This document shows positions 16,502 through 26,852 of a stretch of 64,000 bases of DNA, in pieces. Each line of letters starts with the position of its first letter. Within the stretch, counting starts at the first letter, position 1. The notes beneath the pieces were generated by a model. The model made no database searches and was not told the DNA's origin. It was given only the letters and a program-made list of their open reading frames with translations. Source of the DNA: Cohaesibacter haloalkalitolerans (GTDB lineage: Bacteria > Pseudomonadota > Alphaproteobacteria > Rhizobiales > Cohaesibacteraceae); NCBI RefSeq assembly GCF_003574655.1, contig NZ_QNUM01000003.1, positions 608,414-672,413 on the forward strand, written 5' to 3'. A program made the translations under genes and the position numbers.

Positions 16502-18481
16502 TTAGAGCGTAATGCGGTAGACCCCGAAGCCATCCTTGCTGGTCTCGCCGGTCGACTCGATCTTCACCGCCTTGACCTCGGCCACAAAGGCAGCAGCCTT
16601 CGGCCCGGTCTCGAACAGCACCGTCGTGTCAGCAAGCGGCGCCAGCGACCAGTTTGAATCGGCGGTCGGATTGACGGTTCCCTTCTCGACGATGTACCGC
16701 ACGATCACATCGCGGTTGGTGTCAGGTGCCGTCAGGATGATGGTGGAACCATCACAACCCGGGAAATTGCCCCCACCACCAGCGCGATAGTTGTTGGTCG
16801 CAACGACAAACTCGGCAGCAAGATCTATCGGCTTGCCGTCATACATCAGATCAACAATGCGGTTGGCATCCGGATTGAGTACCTTCTTGCCGTCGGACGA
16901 ATATTTCGAAGGCTGCGAAACATCGATCTTGTAGGTCACCCCGTCGATCACATCGAAGTTGTAGGATGGGAAATCCGGATTGAGCAGGGTCTTGTCCTTC
17001 GAACCGGCCTCGATCTGATTGAACATCCCTGCAGAGCGCTCGAGCCAGTCCTTGATCTGCTGACCGGTGACCTTCACCGCGCGGGCCGTGTTGGGATAGA
17101 GATAGAGGTCAGCGACATTCTTGATAGCAACCGGCCCGGCAGGCACATCGGTATAATAGTCAGGACCACCGCGGCCACCACATTTGAACGGTGCAGCAGC
17201 AGAGAGCAGCGGCAGGTTTTCATATTCCGACCCGGTCAGCATCTGCTTGGTGTACCAGAGTTGGGCGTTGGAAACGATCTGCACCGACGGATCGTCAGCC
17301 ACCAGTGCGAAGTAGGAATAGAGCGCCGAGGCTGCCTGCCCCACCGGGCGGCGGATATAATCAAGGGTCGCCTCATGGGTTTTCTGAACCGGCGCAAGAA
17401 CAGAGGCCACACTCTCGACCAGCGGAATATACTTGCGTTTTTCGCGCTTGTAGATCGGCCGTGCTTCGGAAACATGCGACGCGATGGCCCATTTGCCGTC
17501 GTCGTTCTTCTCAAGCAGCAGGTCGATCAGCCCCATGTGCGAGCCCCAGAAACCGGCCATCACCGCAGGCTTGCCCATCAGGGTACCCTTGTCATTGTCG
17601 ACGCCCTTGATATCGGCATAATCGCCGGGGAAGACACGATGGTGGTGCCCGGTGAAGACAACGTCGATGTCCTTGACGCCTGCGAGATAGAGCGACGCGT
17701 TTTCCATGCCCTCAGAATAGCCGCCACCGGCGATGCCCGAATGGCAAAGGGCGATGATCAGGTCGGCCCCTTCTTCCTTCATCTGCGGCACATAGGCTTC
17801 CGCCGTCTTGACGATATCGCGGGTCATCACCTTGCCATGCAGGTTGGCCATGTCCCATGTCATGATCTGCGGTGGGACAAAGCCGATGAAACCGAGTTTG
17901 ATGGCGTGCTCCTTGCCCTCCCCGTCCTTGATCTTCCGGTCAAGAATGGCATAGGGCTTGATCAGCGTCTTGTCCTTGGTCGGGTCTGCCCCGAGCGTAT
18001 CCCCCATCGCCAAGTTGGCGCAGACGAACGGGAAATTGGCCCCTGCCAGAGACTTGTTGAGGAAGTCGAGGCCATAGTTGAATTCATGGTTGCCAAGGGT
18101 CGCCATGTCGTAGCCAAGGGTATTCATCGCCGCCATCATCGGATGGATCTGATCACCCTCGAAGCCACGCTCATAGGCCACATAGTCCCCCATTGGGTTG
18201 CCCTGAATGAGGTCGCCATTGTCCAGCAGCATGGAGTTGGAAGCCTCGGCGCGAATGTCATTGATCAGCGCAGCGGTGCGCGCCAAACCGGCAGAATCCG
18301 TCGGCTTGTCGCCATAATAGTCATAGGGGAAAATCGCAACATGGATGTCGGTCGTCTCCATGAGGCGCAAATGCGCCTGCCCAGCCTTTGCAAAAGCCGA
18401 AAACGGATGCAGGGCGATCAGGGCACTGGCCCCGGCAACGCCTGCCAGAAAATGACGGCGGGAAAGAGAGAGTGTAGACAT
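16502..18481 (-). CDS. cpdB: periplasmic 2',3'-cyclic-nucleotide 2'-phosphodiesterase/3'-nucleotidase
   Basis: Periplasmic enzyme that hydrolyses 2',3'-cyclic nucleotides and 3'-nucleotides to nucleosides and phosphate, 659 residues. ATG 18481 lies behind AAGGAGCG and starts a twin-arginine signal ([20 protein letters not shown]). The metallophosphatase domain shows METTDIHV (about 41-48), [26 protein letters not shown] and [12 protein letters not shown] in the expected order. The C-terminal 5'-nucleotidase domain has the substrate-stacking and [13 protein letters not shown] region typical of CpdB. Tandem repeats lie just upstream. It probably scavenges phosphate and nucleosides from RNA breakdown products. 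Confidence 0.93.
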   Translation of the reverse strand: MSTLSLSRRHFLAGVAGASALIALHPFSAFAKAGQAHLRLMETTDIHVAIFPYDYYGDKPTDSAGLARTAALINDIRAEASNSMLLDNGDLIQGNPMGDYVAYERGFEGDQIHPMMAAMNTLGYDMATLGNHEFNYGLDFLNKSLAGANFPFVCANLAMGDTLGADPTKDKTLIKPYAILDRKIKDGEGKEHAIKLGFIGFVPPQIMTWDMANLHGKVMTRDIVKTAEAYVPQMKEEGADLIIALCHSGIAGGGYSEGMENASLYLAGVKDIDVVFTGHHHRVFPGDYADIKGVDNDKGTLMGKPAVMAGFWGSHMGLIDLLLEKNDDGKWAIASHVSEARPIYKREKRKYIPLVESVASVLAPVQKTHEATLDYIRRPVGQAASALYSYFALVADDPSVQIVSNAQLWYTKQMLTGSEYENLPLLSAAAPFKCGGRGGPDYYTDVPAGPVAIKNVADLYLYPNTARAVKVTGQQIKDWLERSAGMFNQIEAGSKDKTLLNPDFPSYNFDVIDGVTYKIDVSQPSKYSSDGKKVLNPDANRIVDLMYDGKPIDLAAEFVVATNNYRAGGGGNFPGCDGSTIILTAPDTNRDVIVRYIVEKGTVNPTADSNWSLAPLADTTVLFETGPKAAAFVAEVKAVKIESTGETSKDGFGVYRITL

Positions 18482-18522
18482 AATCAAGCGCTCCTTGGAT
18501 TTGAATAAAGGCTTTGAACAAA

Positions 18523-18550
18523 ACACTTCGAACGGGACACTTCGAACGAG
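18523..18550. repeat. tandem 14-bp direct repeats in the cpdB leader
   Basis: ACACTTCGAACGGG (18523-18536) is followed immediately by ACACTTCGAACGAG (18537-18550). A weaker related unit (GTTCAAAG on the minus strand) lies between them and the gene. They sit 40-70 bp upstream of the cpdB start and could bind an activator. Confidence 0.55.
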
Positions 18551-18807
18551 ACACAGGCCAAACTGCAGCCGAACCAACTGACGGGCCACGGAAGACATTG
18601 CCCTCGGGACAACCTTCGCAGTGGCTCCCGCTCCAATACTGAAAACAGGTTGTAGAGTGTATGTGCTTATAGTGTGACGCATACAGCCCTTTGCGCCAAT
18701 CAAGCAGAAAGTCACAGATAAAAGGTCGCTGAGCACGCCGACCGGCCGTCCGTTCGGCAGAACATCCCGCCTTGTCCGCAGACAGGCATCACGCCACACA
18801 GATTTCG

Positions 18808-19392
18808 TTATCGGTTGAGGGAAGCTCCGTTCAGAAACAGGTCGAGCGCCTGATCGACATGGAGGCGAATCTCGTCGGGAGACATGCAGTCACCGCCCCC
18901 CATCAGCAGGTTGGTTCGCTTGGACAGCAACAATGCATTGTAGAACTGTGCAAGCCCCTCTGCCCTGCCCTCCGGCACATGCGGGCGCAAATAGGCAATG
19001 AGCCTGCCAGACCAGTGGGGCTGCGCCTGCGTGCGGAAGATGTCCCCAAGTTCACCACTGTCATGGCTCTCTGCAATCATCAGCCGGAACAGCGCCAGAT
19101 TGCGTGGCTGCATATGGCGGGAAAGAAAAGCAAGACCATAGCTTCGCAGTTCCTCGGCGACAGCAGCCTCGCCGAAGAAAAACTCCATTTCATCTTCATC
19201 GAAATGACCAATAAGTGCAGAAAACAACGCCACCTTGGAGGGGAAGTAGCGATAGACCGTCTGTTTGGTCACGCCCGCCTCGTCCGCCACGGCATCCATC
19301 GTCGTGCCCATGTAACCAAGGCCCAGAAACAGCTGTTCCGCCGCCCCTAGAATGGTCGTCTTCTTCAATCGGTATTTTTCAGCAGCTTTCAT
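18808..19392 (-). CDS. TetR family transcriptional regulator
   Basis: A 194-residue repressor. The helix-turn-helix spans about residues 12-56 ([48 protein letters not shown]), an almost consensus TetR recognition motif. The C-terminal domain is helical with [18 protein letters not shown]. It is divergent from an EamA-family exporter gene 79 bases away, with a short palindrome between them, so it most likely represses that exporter. Confidence 0.92.
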   Translation of the reverse strand: MKAAEKYRLKKTTILGAAEQLFLGLGYMGTTMDAVADEAGVTKQTVYRYFPSKVALFSALIGHFDEDEMEFFFGEAAVAEELRSYGLAFLSRHMQPRNLALFRLMIAESHDSGELGDIFRTQAQPHWSGRLIAYLRPHVPEGRAEGLAQFYNALLLSKRTNLLMGGGDCMSPDEIRLHVDQALDLFLNGASLNR

Positions 19393-19418
19393 GGCAGAGA
19401 CAATAACTCTTGCAAATC

Positions 19419-19432
19419 ATACTGACAAGTAT
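19419..19432. promoter_or_regulatory. TetR operator candidate
   Basis: ATACT-GACA-AGTAT, a 5-bp inverted repeat with a 4-bp centre, lies in the 79-bp gap between the divergent tetR and eamA genes. Confidence 0.4.
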
Positions 19433-19471
19433 TACGTTCAAAAACTTGAAACTACCAGTCAGGAATCTGCA

Positions 19472-20350
19472 ATGACATCTCACGAAAAAGGCCTCACCTA
19501 TCTTCTGGTGGCGGCGGCCTTGATGAGCCTGGATGCGGTCTTCATCCGTCTTTCCGGCCTTCACGGCTTCGCCCCCTCGTTTCTGTTCGGCGTCTTCTCT
19601 CTCATTTCCATGACCACACTGACCCAGATCCGGGAAGGCAATGTGCTGAGGGTCGCAAAGGCAGGCGGCTTCATGCTACTGGTCTCGGGCGCCATCATGG
19701 GCGTCAGCGGTACGGCCTTCACGCTGGCCGTGCAAAAGACAACCGTTGCCAACGTTCTGCTGATCATGAGCATCACACCGATTTTCTCGGCCATCTTCAG
19801 CAGGATTTTCCTCAAGGAAAACATCAAGAAGCACACCGGACTTGCCATCCTGCTATCAATCATCGGCATCTACATCATCGTTCAGGGATCCCTTGCCTCC
19901 GGCGGGATTGAAGGCGACCTTATCGCCCTTGTCTGTGCGCTTGCTGTGTCGATGAACTTCATCGTCTGGCGCAAGTTCAAACAGCTGAACCGGTCACTGG
20001 TCGTCGGGGCTGGCGGCTTCTTCATCGCCCTGTTCGCCACGCCTTTCATCACGACCGCAGACTACGACATCAAAGGGGTGCTCGTGATGATGGTCATGGG
20101 GCTGTTCACCGCGCCGGTGGGCCGCATGTTCAACGCCATGGCAACCCGCATCATCTCCGCGCCTGAGGTCAGCCTCATTTCGCAGATCAAGATCGTCATC
20201 GCCCCACTGATCATCTGGGCCATCTTCGGAGAAGTGCCGGGAACCGCCACCTTCATCGGCGGTAGCCTCATTCTTGTCGCTGCCTTGGGCCAGCCGCTCT
20301 ATAGCCTCTATCTGATGAAGCGGGCGCCAGTGCCCGCTGTCGCCGAATAG
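19472..20350 (+). CDS. EamA/DMT-family transporter
   Basis: A ten-helix drug/metabolite transporter of the inner membrane, 292 residues. ATG 19472 follows AGGA; the frame is open further upstream, but an earlier start would overlap the divergent regulator. Two EamA repeats are seen, the first with GAIMGVSGTAFTLAVQKTTVANVLLIMSITPIFSAIFSRIFLKE (about 75-118) and the second ending in SLISQIKIVIAPLIIWAIFGEVPG. Likely role is efflux of an amino acid, metabolite or toxicant that releases the adjacent TetR repressor. The substrate cannot be told from sequence. Confidence 0.88.
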   Translation: MTSHEKGLTYLLVAAALMSLDAVFIRLSGLHGFAPSFLFGVFSLISMTTLTQIREGNVLRVAKAGGFMLLVSGAIMGVSGTAFTLAVQKTTVANVLLIMSITPIFSAIFSRIFLKENIKKHTGLAILLSIIGIYIIVQGSLASGGIEGDLIALVCALAVSMNFIVWRKFKQLNRSLVVGAGGFFIALFATPFITTADYDIKGVLVMMVMGLFTAPVGRMFNAMATRIISAPEVSLISQIKIVIAPLIIWAIFGEVPGTATFIGGSLILVAALGQPLYSLYLMKRAPVPAVAE

Positions 20351-20419
20351 TATCCGCATTCTCGGGGCAGACCTTCCCGAGATCAGACGCCAGCAAGGAC
20401 CAGTTTCGTGACCAACAAA

Positions 20420-20452
20420 AAAGCGCAGCAGCCACACGGCTCGCTGCGCTTT
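20420..20452. terminator. rho-independent terminator, bidirectional
   Basis: AAAGCGCAGC (20420-20429) pairs with GCTGCGCTTT (20443-20452), with an inner AGCC/GGCT stem. An A-run on the left becomes a T-tract for the minus strand. It lies between the convergent exporter and GH94 genes. Confidence 0.85.
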
Positions 20453-20527
20453 CTCTTGAAGGGCTCAGGATTGCGGAGCAAGGGGCACCCCGATCCTGTG
20501 GCCTTTGGCGATGGCCTCAGCCTAAGG

Positions 20528-22972
20528 CTAGCCGATAACAGCTTCCACGGTGACCTTCGTTACGCCCTTGGCTGGCGGTGGCACAATGTCACCGGCAATC
20601 GGCTTGCCATCCACCCAGAGCGAAGTCAGGTTGCCCGACCCCTTGCGCACAACGGAGATATCGTAGGTGACGCCCCGGAACAGCCGCTGCACCCGGAAAT
20701 CGTCCCAGCGCTCGGGAACGACGGGCGCGATCTTGAGCCCGTCATAGTCCGGGCGAATGCCGAGGATCCACTGGGTGATCGCATAATAGTTCCATGCCGC
20801 CGTACCGGTCAGCCAGGAGTTCTTGGCCTCGCCGTGGCTCGGAGCATCGCGACCGGCAATCATCTGGGCATAGACATAGGGCTCCAGACGGTGCACATCC
20901 GAAATGGTTTCGCGCACGGACGGGCTGATCCGGCTGTAATAGTCGAACGCAGCGTCGCCATTGCCCAACACCGCCTCTGCGATCACGACCCACGGGTTGT
21001 TATGGCAGAAGATACCAGCATTTTCCTTGTATCCCGGCGGATAGGTGGAGATTTCGCCATATTCGATATAGTAACGCGAATAGGCTGGCTGCTGCAGCAC
21101 GATGCCGTGCGGCGTCGCCAGATGCTTTGAAACCGAATCCAGCGCCTTGCGGGCCTTGCCATCCTCAACGCCGACCCCGGCCAGAACACAGAAGCCCTGC
21201 GGCTCAATGAAGATCTTGCCTTCAGCCTGTTCGTTGCTGCCCAGCTTGTTACCGAAATCGTCATAGGCCCTGAGGAACCAGTCGCCATCCCAGCCATGTT
21301 CGCTGATGGTGGCGCTCATATCCGCCGAAACCCGAGCGTAATAGGCGGCATCCCCATCCTTGCCCACCACCTTGGCGATGTCAGACAGTTCCTTGGCGGA
21401 CAGCACCATCAAACCGGCAATGAACACGGATTCGGCCACCGTGCCTTCCTTGCTGGTGGTCGTCTGGAAGCTTTCGCCCGGCGTATTCGAGAAGCAGTTG
21501 AGATTGAGGCAGTCGTTCCAGTCGGCCCGCCCGATCAGCGGCAAGCCATGCGGCCCCATCCGGTCTTCGGCATACTGGATCGAGCGTTTCAGATGCTCAT
21601 AGAGCGGCTCTTCCGTGCCCGGCTGACAATCGAACATCACCGGTTCCTCCAGAATGGAAAAATCGCCGGTTTCCTTGAGATAGGCAGCCACGCCGATGAT
21701 CAGCCAGTGCGGATCATCGTTGAAGTCGCCGCCAATGTCGTTGTTGCCCTTCTTGGTCAGCGGCTGATACTGATGATAGGCACCACCGGAGGAAAGCTGC
21801 GTTGCGGCGATGTCGAGAATGCGTTCCCGTGCCCGCGACGGCACCATATGGACGAAGCCCAGCAGGTCCTGATTGGAATCGCGGAAGCCAAGCCCGCGAC
21901 CGATGCCGGATTCAAACGACGAAGCCGAACGGGACATGTTGAAGGTCGCCATGCACTGATAGGCGTTCCAGATATTGACCATGCGGTTGGTATGCTGGTC
22001 CGGCGACGACACCTGATAGACTCCGAGCAGCGCGTCCCAATGGCTGGCAAGCGCATCAAATGCAGCATCGACGGCAACCGGATCGCAATAGCGGGCGATG
22101 ATCGGCTTGACGGTCTTCTTGTTCAGGATCTGCGAATTCGGCGGATCGAACTTGTCGGTCTTGTCGTTCTCGTGATAGCCGAGCACGAACACGACCTGAC
22201 GGGTTTCACCTGGCTCAAGCCGAAGCTTCACATGGTGCGAGCCGATCGGCGACCAGCCGTGGGCGATGGAATCCCGCGACTTGCCCTCAAGCACAGCTGC
22301 AGGTTTGTCCCAGCCGCGCCATGGACCAAGGAACTCCTCGCGCTGGGTATCAAACCCGGCAACCTCTTCGGAACAGGCGAAAAAGGCAAAATGATTGCGC
22401 CGCTCCCGATATTCAGTCTTGTGGTAGATCACCCCGTCTTCCACTTCCACCTGACCGGTAGAAAGGTTGCGCTGGAAGTTGCTCTGATCGTCAAGCGCAT
22501 CCCAGAGGCAGAATTCAACCGATGAGAACAGCGAAATGTCTGCCGGAGCAAGACGCTCGTTGGTCACTGTGACCTGCCAGATTTCCAGCGTCTCGTCGAG
22601 CGGCACAAAATAGCGGGTGGCGGTGCGGATGCCCGCCTTCTTGGAAGAGATGACCGAATAGCCCATGCCATGACGGCAGCTATAATCCTCGATGTCGGAT
22701 TGCATCGGCATCCAGGACGGCGTCCAGCAGTCCCCGCTCTCATTGTCGCGTACATAGACATAGCGTCCGCCAAAATCAGTCGGCACGTTGTTGTAGCGAC
22801 CACGGGTCAACCGGCGCAGACGGGCATCCCGATAGTAGGAGTAGCCGCCCGCCGTTGCGGACAAAATACCGAAATAGCTCTGACATCCGATATAGTTGAT
22901 CCAGGGAAGCGGCGTATCGGGGCGTGTGATGACATATTCGCGCGCCTGATCGTCAAAATATCCGTATTTCAT
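20528..22972 (-). CDS. GH94 family glycoside phosphorylase (cellobiose phosphorylase-like)
   Basis: Cytoplasmic phosphorylase that splits a beta-linked disaccharide with phosphate to give glucose-1-phosphate and a sugar, 814 residues (usual length). ATG 22972 ([29 protein letters not shown]) is placed eight bases behind GGCAGG; a GTG three codons upstream is less likely. Family marks are [20 protein letters not shown], the catalytic acid in [13 protein letters not shown] (about residue 485), [14 protein letters not shown], and the phosphate-binding [20 protein letters not shown]. Acceptor specificity (cellobiose, cellobionate, laminaribiose or other) cannot be read directly. It stands alone, with a LacI-type palindrome upstream. 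Confidence 0.88.
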   Translation of the reverse strand: MKYGYFDDQAREYVITRPDTPLPWINYIGCQSYFGILSATAGGYSYYRDARLRRLTRGRYNNVPTDFGGRYVYVRDNESGDCWTPSWMPMQSDIEDYSCRHGMGYSVISSKKAGIRTATRYFVPLDETLEIWQVTVTNERLAPADISLFSSVEFCLWDALDDQSNFQRNLSTGQVEVEDGVIYHKTEYRERRNHFAFFACSEEVAGFDTQREEFLGPWRGWDKPAAVLEGKSRDSIAHGWSPIGSHHVKLRLEPGETRQVVFVLGYHENDKTDKFDPPNSQILNKKTVKPIIARYCDPVAVDAAFDALASHWDALLGVYQVSSPDQHTNRMVNIWNAYQCMATFNMSRSASSFESGIGRGLGFRDSNQDLLGFVHMVPSRARERILDIAATQLSSGGAYHQYQPLTKKGNNDIGGDFNDDPHWLIIGVAAYLKETGDFSILEEPVMFDCQPGTEEPLYEHLKRSIQYAEDRMGPHGLPLIGRADWNDCLNLNCFSNTPGESFQTTTSKEGTVAESVFIAGLMVLSAKELSDIAKVVGKDGDAAYYARVSADMSATISEHGWDGDWFLRAYDDFGNKLGSNEQAEGKIFIEPQGFCVLAGVGVEDGKARKALDSVSKHLATPHGIVLQQPAYSRYYIEYGEISTYPPGYKENAGIFCHNNPWVVIAEAVLGNGDAAFDYYSRISPSVRETISDVHRLEPYVYAQMIAGRDAPSHGEAKNSWLTGTAAWNYYAITQWILGIRPDYDGLKIAPVVPERWDDFRVQRLFRGVTYDISVVRKGSGNLTSLWVDGKPIAGDIVPPPAKGVTKVTVEAVIG

Positions 22973-23116
22973 GGTGAGCACCTGCCCTATGGGTATCTAG
23001 CTGGAACTGCGTATCTGGCTGGAGCGCTTGCCCCGACCCGATCATGCAATCAAGACCACGGCAACTCCAATCCTCCAATTGTCGTCCACCTAGCACACAA
23101 GACAGAAAGTTGGAAG

Positions 23117-23128
23117 TGAAACGTTTCA
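23117..23128. promoter_or_regulatory. LacI-type operator upstream of GH94 gene
   Basis: TGAAACGTTTCA is a perfect 12-bp palindrome with a central CG, of the form bound by LacI-family repressors. It lies 145 bp before the GH94 start codon on the promoter side. No regulator gene is adjacent. Confidence 0.6.
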
Positions 23129-23334
23129 GATTTCGATTTAATGTCCCTATTTTGAAATTAATGAAATAATTTACTGATTTCGCCCCTAATTTGCTTTCAA
23201 CCACAACCGGATGGTCGCTGAGCAGATTCACCCACCTGTTGATATCTTTCATCATGCAAGCGGCGTCACGAGACGGAGCGGTCGCACCGAGCATGGTCGC
23301 GAACGGGAGCAGATCGGATGGATGACATAAAGAA

Positions 23335-23360
23335 AAGGCCCGGGTGTCCCCCCGGGCCTT
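23335..23360 (-). terminator. rho-independent terminator of the paaN-liv-hydratase operon
   Basis: AAGGCCCGGG (23335-23344) and CCCGGGCCTT (23351-23360) form a 10-bp stem with loop TGTCCC, followed on the minus strand by TTCTTTATG. It lies 32 bases after the stop of the last gene. Confidence 0.9.
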
Positions 23361-23391
23361 ATGGATGATCAAAAATCGGCAAGAGACAACG

Positions 23392-25344
23392 TCACCCCTT
23401 GCGGTCGTGCAGAAACATTGGCCCGCCTTTCCATCGCGGGAAGCCATAGCCATGGATCTCGACCAGATCGATGTCCGATGCCGATTGGGCAACCCCTTCT
23501 ACAAGGATCGCCTGCCCTTCGCTGGCCATGGCAGCAAGCAGGTTGGCGGCGATCTCGTCGCGCGGCATCAGCCGTGATGGCGCGACATGAGCGGACAACA
23601 GCTCGGCCACCACCAGGGAAGGCTCTGGCGAGCGACCACCATTTGGATAGTCATACCAGCCGCCGTCTGTCTTCTGGCCCTTGCGCCCGGCCTTCACCAA
23701 ACGGTCTCCAAGCGTTTCGGGCACGACTTGCCCGGCTGAACGTGCGCCTTCCCGTTGCAAATAAGCGATATCGAGCCCGCCAAGGTCCTGCGCCTCGAAC
23801 GGCCCCATTCTGAAGCCGAAGTCCCGCATGGCAGCGTCGATCTCGGCAATCCCCACACCCTCCACCACCAAGGCCTCGGCTGCGGCGCGATAGCGCTTGA
23901 GAATGCGATTGCCGATGAACCCCTCGCAAATGCCAGCCTCGACCGGCACCTTGCCCAACAACCGGCCAAGTGCAAAGGCAGCGGCAAGGACATCGGACGC
24001 AGTTTCCGGCACGGGCACGATTTCCAAAAGCTTCATCACATGGGCCGGACTGAAGAAATGCAACCCGATGAAACGCTCAGGATGGGCCAGCCCTGCCACG
24101 ATGGCCCGCGGATCCAGATAGGATGTGTTGGTGGCCAGAATGGCATCGGCCCGACAGTGGCGCACCAGATCAGCAAACACCGCCCGTTTGACGCCGATTT
24201 CTTCGAACACGGCCTCGATTATCAGATCGCACCCGGCAAGCGCGGCATAGTCGGTGCTGCCGACAATCCCGGCCAGGCGGTCCGCCTTGCCTTTGCTGTC
24301 AAGCTTGCCGCGCTTGACAGCCCCATCAAAGATTGATGCGAGATTGGCAAGTCCCCGATCAAGCGCCACGTCATCCCGCTCGATCAACACAACGGGCAAA
24401 CCGGCTTCACGACAGGCCGCGGCAATACCTGCCCCCATGGTGCCACCTCCGATGACGCCGACCGAGGCAACGGAACGTGGTTTGACAGCCCGCAAGGCAT
24501 CAGGGCGCCCTGCCCCTCGCTCCGCAAAGAAGACATGTCGCAAGGCTGCGGCCTCTTCGGACTGGCGCAACGCCAGAAAACACGCCCGTTCCTTGGCCAT
24601 TGCCTCGGGAAAGGGATGCTGGGAGCCGAAGCGGATCAGCGCCAGCGCCTCAAGCGGGGCCTGATGCCCAGCCTTGGCCGCACGCTTGCCCGCCTCCTGC
24701 CAGAAGTCCTCCGGCATCGGCTCGACCGGCCTTTCCGACACCGCAGGTGGCAGCGGACACTTGAGCGCAGAACGCGCAAAGGCAACAGCCCCCGCCGCAA
24801 GGTCGCCGGCAATGATCTCATCGATCAGCCCGACCGATAGAGCCTTGGACGCGTTCCAGGGCCGTCCACTGGTGACCAGATCCACGGCCACCGAAACCCC
24901 GGCGAGCCGCGACGTCCGCACGGTCCCCGAAGCGCCCGGCACAATGCCGAGCGTCACCTCTGGCAACCCGACCTTGGCGTCGGGAGAGGCGACGCGAAAC
25001 CGGCACCCCATGGCCACTTCGAAACCGCCGCCCAGCGCTGTGCCATGAATGGCGGCCACCCACGGCTTCTTCGCAGCCTCGATCCGGGCCACCACACCAG
25101 GCAGATGGGGTGGCTGGGGTGGCTTGCCAAACTCACGAACATCTGCCCCGGCAATGAAGGTACGCCCGGCACAGACCAGAACCACAGCCTTGATCGCGTC
25201 ATCCTCGTCACAAGCCTCAGCCGCCTCAAGCAGCCCTTGCCGGAGGTCTGCCGAAAGCGCATTCACCGGCGGGTTGGTAATGGTAACCACGGCGATCTCA
25301 CCATCCTTGCGGATGCCCACCAATGCTGTTGTCTTGTCGTCCAT
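23392..25344 (-). CDS. fused enoyl-CoA hydratase/3-hydroxyacyl-CoA dehydrogenase
   Basis: Bifunctional beta-oxidation enzyme, 650 residues, starting at ATG 25344 (MDDKTTALVGI). Domain 1 (about 1-190) is a crotonase with the oxyanion strand IAGADVREF and both catalytic glutamates (GTALGGGFEVAM and GLPEVTLGI). Domain 2 is a 3-hydroxyacyl-CoA dehydrogenase with NAD loop VGVIGGGTMGAGIA (about 294-307), catalytic His in GLHFFSPAHVMKLLEIV, and GFIGNRI. It is last in the paaN-liv operon, so its natural job is probably hydration and oxidation of the 2,3-dehydroadipyl-CoA intermediate (PaaF plus PaaH functions), none of which is otherwise encoded here. Somewhat shorter than E. coli FadB (729). Confidence 0.9.
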   Translation of the reverse strand: MDDKTTALVGIRKDGEIAVVTITNPPVNALSADLRQGLLEAAEACDEDDAIKAVVLVCAGRTFIAGADVREFGKPPQPPHLPGVVARIEAAKKPWVAAIHGTALGGGFEVAMGCRFRVASPDAKVGLPEVTLGIVPGASGTVRTSRLAGVSVAVDLVTSGRPWNASKALSVGLIDEIIAGDLAAGAVAFARSALKCPLPPAVSERPVEPMPEDFWQEAGKRAAKAGHQAPLEALALIRFGSQHPFPEAMAKERACFLALRQSEEAAALRHVFFAERGAGRPDALRAVKPRSVASVGVIGGGTMGAGIAAACREAGLPVVLIERDDVALDRGLANLASIFDGAVKRGKLDSKGKADRLAGIVGSTDYAALAGCDLIIEAVFEEIGVKRAVFADLVRHCRADAILATNTSYLDPRAIVAGLAHPERFIGLHFFSPAHVMKLLEIVPVPETASDVLAAAFALGRLLGKVPVEAGICEGFIGNRILKRYRAAAEALVVEGVGIAEIDAAMRDFGFRMGPFEAQDLGGLDIAYLQREGARSAGQVVPETLGDRLVKAGRKGQKTDGGWYDYPNGGRSPEPSLVVAELLSAHVAPSRLMPRDEIAANLLAAMASEGQAILVEGVAQSASDIDLVEIHGYGFPRWKGGPMFLHDRKG

Positions 25345-25345
25345 A

Positions 25346-26047
25346 TCAAATCCCCAGATAGGCTTCACGAATGCGTGGATCTGCAATAAGATCGGCGGCA
25401 GTGCCGGACATGGTGACCCGCCCGGTTTCCATCACATAGCCCCGATCGGCAATCTTCAGGGCACCGAAGGCATTTTGCTCAACCAGCAACACGGTCACAT
25501 CCCGCGCCTTGAGGCTTTCAACCACTTCGAAGATCTGCGCCACCAGCAGCGGCGCCAGCCCCATCGACGGTTCATCCAGCAGCAAACAATGTGGCCGTCC
25601 CATCAGGGCACGGGCAATGGCCAGCATCTGCTGCTGCCCCCCGGAAAGCCCTCCGGCCATCTGGTTGCGCTTCTGCTTGAGGATCGGGAACATCGCAAAG
25701 GCATCGTCCATATCCGCAGTCACGCGCTCATCACTGAACAGGAAGGCACCCAGACGCAGATTTTCCTCCACCGACAGATTGGTGAAAATCTGCCGCCCCT
25801 CCGGAGACTGAGAAAGCCCGCGAGCCAGCCGTTTGAAGGCTGGTACTGTCGTTATGGCTTCGCCGCGAAAGTCGATCCGTCCCCCGGTAACCGGCTGGAT
25901 GCCGGACAGGCACTTCAGCAAGGTCGTCTTGCCCGCACCATTGGCCCCTACCACGGTAACGATCTCGCCGGAATTGACCTCGAGATCCACCCCGTGCAGC
26001 ACTTCAATGCGCCCATAGGCCGAATGCAGTTTCTCAACCGACAGCAT
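25346..26047 (-). CDS. livF: Liv-type ABC transporter ATPase LivF
   Basis: Second ATPase of the branched-chain-amino-acid-type (HAAT) importer, 233 residues. The start is ATG 26047 ([12 protein letters not shown]), overlapping the end of livG by 14 bases; a longer frame adds a basic extension unlike the family. Walker A GANGAGKTT, Q-loop LSQSPEGRQIFTNLSV, signature LSGGQQQMLAIARAL, Walker B CLLLDEPSMGLAP and LLVEQNAFGALKIADRGYVME are all standard LivF. Encoded within the paaN operon, so the substrate may be phenylacetate or a related aromatic acid rather than leucine. Confidence 0.93.
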   Translation of the reverse strand: MLSVEKLHSAYGRIEVLHGVDLEVNSGEIVTVVGANGAGKTTLLKCLSGIQPVTGGRIDFRGEAITTVPAFKRLARGLSQSPEGRQIFTNLSVEENLRLGAFLFSDERVTADMDDAFAMFPILKQKRNQMAGGLSGGQQQMLAIARALMGRPHCLLLDEPSMGLAPLLVAQIFEVVESLKARDVTVLLVEQNAFGALKIADRGYVMETGRVTMSGTAADLIADPRIREAYLGI

Positions 26048-26852
26048 GGGTGGCCTCCTTCTCGTCTTCCTCGTCCTGTTCGTCCTGCTCTGCGTCAACC
26101 GTCCCCAGATAGGCTGAAATCACCTCCGGATTACGGGACACCTCGTCCGGTTTGCCCTCGGCGATCTTCTCGCCATGATCGAGCACGACAATATGGTTGG
26201 AGATGCGCATCACCATCTTCATGTCATGTTCGACCAGCAGGATTCCGATTCCCGTAGCAGCGAGTTCGGCGATGAAGGCGTCGATTTCCTCCGTCTCCAC
26301 CGCGTTACAGCCTGCAGCCGGTTCATCCAGCAACAGGACACGGGGCGACATGGCCAGTGCCCGCACGATCTCCAGCCGCTTGAGAGCCCCGTAGGAGAGA
26401 TTGCCTGCCACCTGTTCGGCGGCCTTGTCGAGCCGCACGCGGGTGAGCAGCGCCATCGCCTTTTCCCGCACCTCGGCAGACCGCCGTTTCGTTCCCGGCA
26501 GGGCCAGAAGGTCGGCCAGCAAATGGCCGCGCTCAGCCAGATGAAAGCCGACGATGACATTTTCCAGCACCGTCATATCCTGAAAGATCTGCAGATTCTG
26601 GAAGGTGCGGGTCATCCCCATGCGGGCCAGAAGGTGTGGCTCGAAACGTGTCACATCCTGACCATCCAGCATCACCCGTCCCCTATCCGGCAGATAGACT
26701 CCGGAAATCATGTTGAACAGCGTAGTCTTGCCAGCTCCGTTCGGCCCGATAACCGAGACGATCTCACCCGCACTTGCAGAGAAGCCCACATCATTAACAG
26801 CCCTGAGACCGCCAAAGCTGATCCCGAGCCCTTCGACTTGCAAAAGTGTCAT
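26034..26852 (-). CDS. livG: Liv-type ABC transporter ATPase LivG
   Basis: First ATPase of the importer, 272 residues. Walker [29 protein letters not shown], a signature-like [15 protein letters not shown], Walker [16 protein letters not shown], and [30 protein letters not shown] are LivG-typical. The C-terminus carries an unusual acidic tail (about 252-266, [12 protein letters not shown]) beyond the normal end. It overlaps livM by four bases and livF starts inside its last codons, so the three are coupled. Confidence 0.93.
   Translation of the reverse strand: MTLLQVEGLGISFGGLRAVNDVGFSASAGEIVSVIGPNGAGKTTLFNMISGVYLPDRGRVMLDGQDVTRFEPHLLARMGMTRTFQNLQIFQDMTVLENVIVGFHLAERGHLLADLLALPGTKRRSAEVREKAMALLTRVRLDKAAEQVAGNLSYGALKRLEIVRALAMSPRVLLLDEPAAGCNAVETEEIDAFIAELAATGIGILLVEHDMKMVMRISNHIVVLDHGEKIAEGKPDEVSRNPEVISAYLGTVDAEQDEQDEEDEKEATHAVG

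Larger units (their letters stand above)
22973..23391. other. intergenic region with GH94 promoter
   Basis: About 420 bases with no supported gene. The AT-rich segment 23130-23200 is the likely promoter for the GH94 gene, with the palindrome at 23117-23128 just downstream of it. The end nearest the hydratase gene holds a strong terminator. Confidence 0.5.
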
